Source: Rhynchopus euleeides
Taxonomy: Eukaryota; Euglenozoa; Diplonemea; Diplonemida; Diplonemidae
Direction of reading: 5' to 3'
Length of the DNA: 64,000 nucleotides
Assembly (NCBI GenBank): GCA_963210315.1
Contig: OY723311.1
Span: 1,116,001-1,180,000, forward strand
This document shows, in pieces, positions 62,375-64,000 of the stretch. The notes beneath the pieces were generated by a model, which saw only the letters and a program-made list of their open reading frames with translations, was not told the origin of the DNA and ran no database searches. The first letter of the stretch is position 1. Each line of letters begins with the position of its first letter. The translations under genes and the position numbers were made by a program.

Positions 62375-63000
62375 CAAGCCCTCAAGACTCTTGAAGCGGC
62401 CTGACTATTTAGTGTCTTCGTCGCAGCAAGGGGGCGATATATACCACCCTTTTTATTGATTTCACGTGTCAGTGTTTGACTTTTTCGCAACTTCATTTCT
62501 TCCTTTTCTCCCTCTCCAAGGAAGAAATGAACCTCTGTGGCGATCGAGCCAAGCTGGACGAGGTTCGCCTTCGGGCGAAGGTCATGTGGGCGGACAAAAG
62601 GTGCCTGCTCCTGAGACTCATCAGCAACCTGTTTCTTCCTTCAAGCCCTCAAGACTCTTGAAGCGGCCTGACTATTTAGTGTCTTCGTCGCAGCAAGGGG
62701 GCGATATATACCACCCTTTTTATTGATTTCACGTGTCAGTGTTTGACTTTTTCGCAACTTCATTTCTTCCTTTTCTCCCTCTCCAACCCCACCCGTGACA
62801 CCACCAGGGTTTAGCTAGCCCTGGTCCGATTATCCCCGGTTCTTCGCTGAAGAGACGCGGCCGGGGGGAGGGGTACGAAGAGTACGCGTCGAAACCGGTG
62901 TCACGTCGTGTTGGGGAATCCTTCGGGAGTGCGATACTGAAGGGGAGGTGCTACTGCCCGTGCAGGGCGACACCGCCTTAAAACTTTATAACCACACACA
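62375..63000 (-). mobile_element. TRIM-like element, inverse and internally deleted copy
   Basis: 62642-63000 is a full inverse terminal repeat; 62519-62641 matches part of the internal region (CTCAGGAGCAGGCACC in complement); 62375-62518 is the distal part of the second terminal repeat. The deletion joins GGAAGAAATGAA of the repeat to internal sequence, consistent with recombination at the short purine-rich word GGAAGAAA. (CA)n borders both outer ends. The copy abuts the kinase gene: the acceptor at 63015 is 15 bases beyond the element. Confidence 0.82.
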
Positions 63001-63013
63001 CACAAACACCTGC

Positions 63014-63015
63014 AG
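63014..63015 (+). promoter_or_regulatory. Probable splice acceptor before kinase
   Basis: AG ending ACACACACAAACACCTGCAG, 30 bases before the ATG at 63045, in the CA tract at the edge of the TRIM-like copy. Confidence 0.45.
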
Positions 63016-63044
63016 GGAGGAGGCCTCCAGGCGAGCCCGGAACA

Positions 63045-63750
63045 ATGCCTCCCAGGGCAGAGCAGCGCGAGCTCAACAAGGCCAAGATGGAGGCCGACCT
63101 CAAGAACAGTATGCCTTGGTCGCCCTGCAGGGATGGTGCTCGCTGCGCGTGGTTTGTATTTTGAGCAGACTATTGAAAATATGCCTCATTTTACTGCAAT
63201 AAGGCTCCTGTCAGTGTCGAAAAGGATAGTGGGCAGCGCTTTGGGCAACAAATGCAAGCCTCCTCCAGGCTGGTCAAGCAGGTGAAAAGGCTGTGGCTCT
63301 GTTTTGTCCTGTGGCTGATTGTATCACCACCCCCACCCCACACATCCATTCTCTTTGTCTGCAGAATATGGCCACGACACGGGAGCGGCGCCTGCGCGGC
63401 CCCTGCGCGAAGGGGACATCAACGACACCTACGAGCTGGTCAAGCTGCTCCGCGAAGGAAACTTCGCCAAGGTGTACGAGGCCAAGGTGAAGGAAACAGA
63501 CGAGCCCCGTGCCATCAAGGTGATGCAGATCGCGGAGGCGGACTCGAAGGTGCGGAAGGCGTGGCTGGCACAGGAGATCGAGATCACACGGCGCGTCACC
63601 CACAAGAACATCGTACACCTGCACGAGGTGGTGAAGATGGGCAACGCTTACTACCTGGTGTACGAACGCATGGACTGCGACCTGTGGGAGTTCCTCCGCC
63701 TCCTCCGTGCCAAGAGCCTCTGGATCACAGAGTGGCACACACGCTACCTG
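63045..63750 (+). CDS. Protein kinase, N-terminal exons (3'-truncated by window)
   Basis: Exon 1 is 63045-63108, then a 256-bp GT-AG intron (63109-63364), then exon 2 63365-63750; together 150 codons ending in phase 0 at a GTATGG donor. Later exons lie past 63750 and probably beyond the window. Exon 2 starts a Ser/Thr kinase fold: YELVKLLREGNFAKVYEAKV (glycine-rich loop in a variant form), RAIKVMQI (ATP-binding Lys), AQEIEITRRVTHKNIVHLHE (helix C Glu), YYLVYERMDCDLWEFLRLL (hinge). CMGC or CAMK membership cannot be decided without the HRD and DFG motifs. Exon 1 encodes a charged, Lys/Glu-rich leader. Confidence 0.8.
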
Positions 63751-64000
63751 GTATGGAACAATGAGGGGGGTGTTTGCTTTGGGCACCCGTCTGGACAAAC
63801 CTGCAGCGGGCCTCTGAGTCTCGTTTTATTTGTGTGTAATCATACCCCCCGTGCCAGCTCGTGGCCCAACGCCACCACAAACGGAACCATACTCGGAGCG
63901 GTTGGACGCTGAACGGCGTGCCATATTCTTTCAGAATCCCACACGAGCCAAACTTTTCCAAACGATTTGATCGTTTCCCAGAGGTTTCTTTGACCCCCCT
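63751..64000 (+). other. Probable intron 2 of the kinase gene
   Basis: Starts GTATGGAACAAT after the conserved HTRYL helix. A candidate acceptor at 63941-63942 (CATATTCTTTCAG) is followed by sequence that does not read as kinase, so the true acceptor is probably outside. Confidence 0.4.

Noticed and set aside
62794..62905. Active hammerhead ribozyme
   Set aside because: The CUGANGA/GAAA core and three helices can be drawn, but the essential U16.1 and cleavage triplet between stems III and I are absent; kept only as a lower-confidence structural observation.

Overview
The window is nuclear DNA of a GC-rich protist. Three features point to a euglenozoan, most probably a diplonemid; this is inference, because no rRNA or spliced-leader gene is present. 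First, every host gene that can be supported lies on the + strand. Second, almost every start codon follows a C-rich tract ending in AG by 2 to 60 bases, as expected of spliced-leader acceptors on a polycistronic transcript. Third, there are a few short GT-AG introns, and a sterol-carrier protein carries a peroxisome/glycosome C-terminus (AKL). Intergenic DNA is full of long C and G homopolymers that the coding regions lack.

Layout: 1-1238 is the 3' end of a U-box gene. 3940-6684 encodes a very unusual multidomain protein (J-like, histidine phosphatase, PX, FYVE). 8214-12933 is a complete tyrosine-recombinase retrotransposon of PAT type. Three intronless genes follow: PUS7 (18243-20369), a membrane protein with PDZ and Tudor-like domains (21099-22766), and a protein with a glutamine-amidotransferase-like domain (24547-26358).

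From 26.4 to 50.6 kb there is no credible host gene. This repeat island holds a TRIM-like element with 359-bp terminal repeats, a second PAT-type element (39043-43392), several terminal-inverted-repeat elements each flanked by TA, a tRNA-like sequence joined to a LINE tail, and decayed coding fragments, a few of them on the - strand.

From 50.6 kb the gene cluster resumes at high density: eIF3i, SCP2, a SAC3/GANP-like protein, a DUF4116 protein, a MORN-repeat protein, an ankyrin-repeat protein and the 5' exons of a protein kinase. An inverted, internally deleted copy of the TRIM-like element sits just upstream of the kinase.

The host genes do not form a single pathway. They look like a housekeeping polycistron (translation, RNA modification, lipid transfer, signalling) interrupted by mobile DNA. 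The most interesting parts are the two PAT elements (shared recombination core, xDN reverse-transcriptase motif, a possible UGA readthrough), the TA-flanked inverted-repeat families, the TRIM-like element with a conserved structured RNA segment, and two unprecedented-looking domain architectures.
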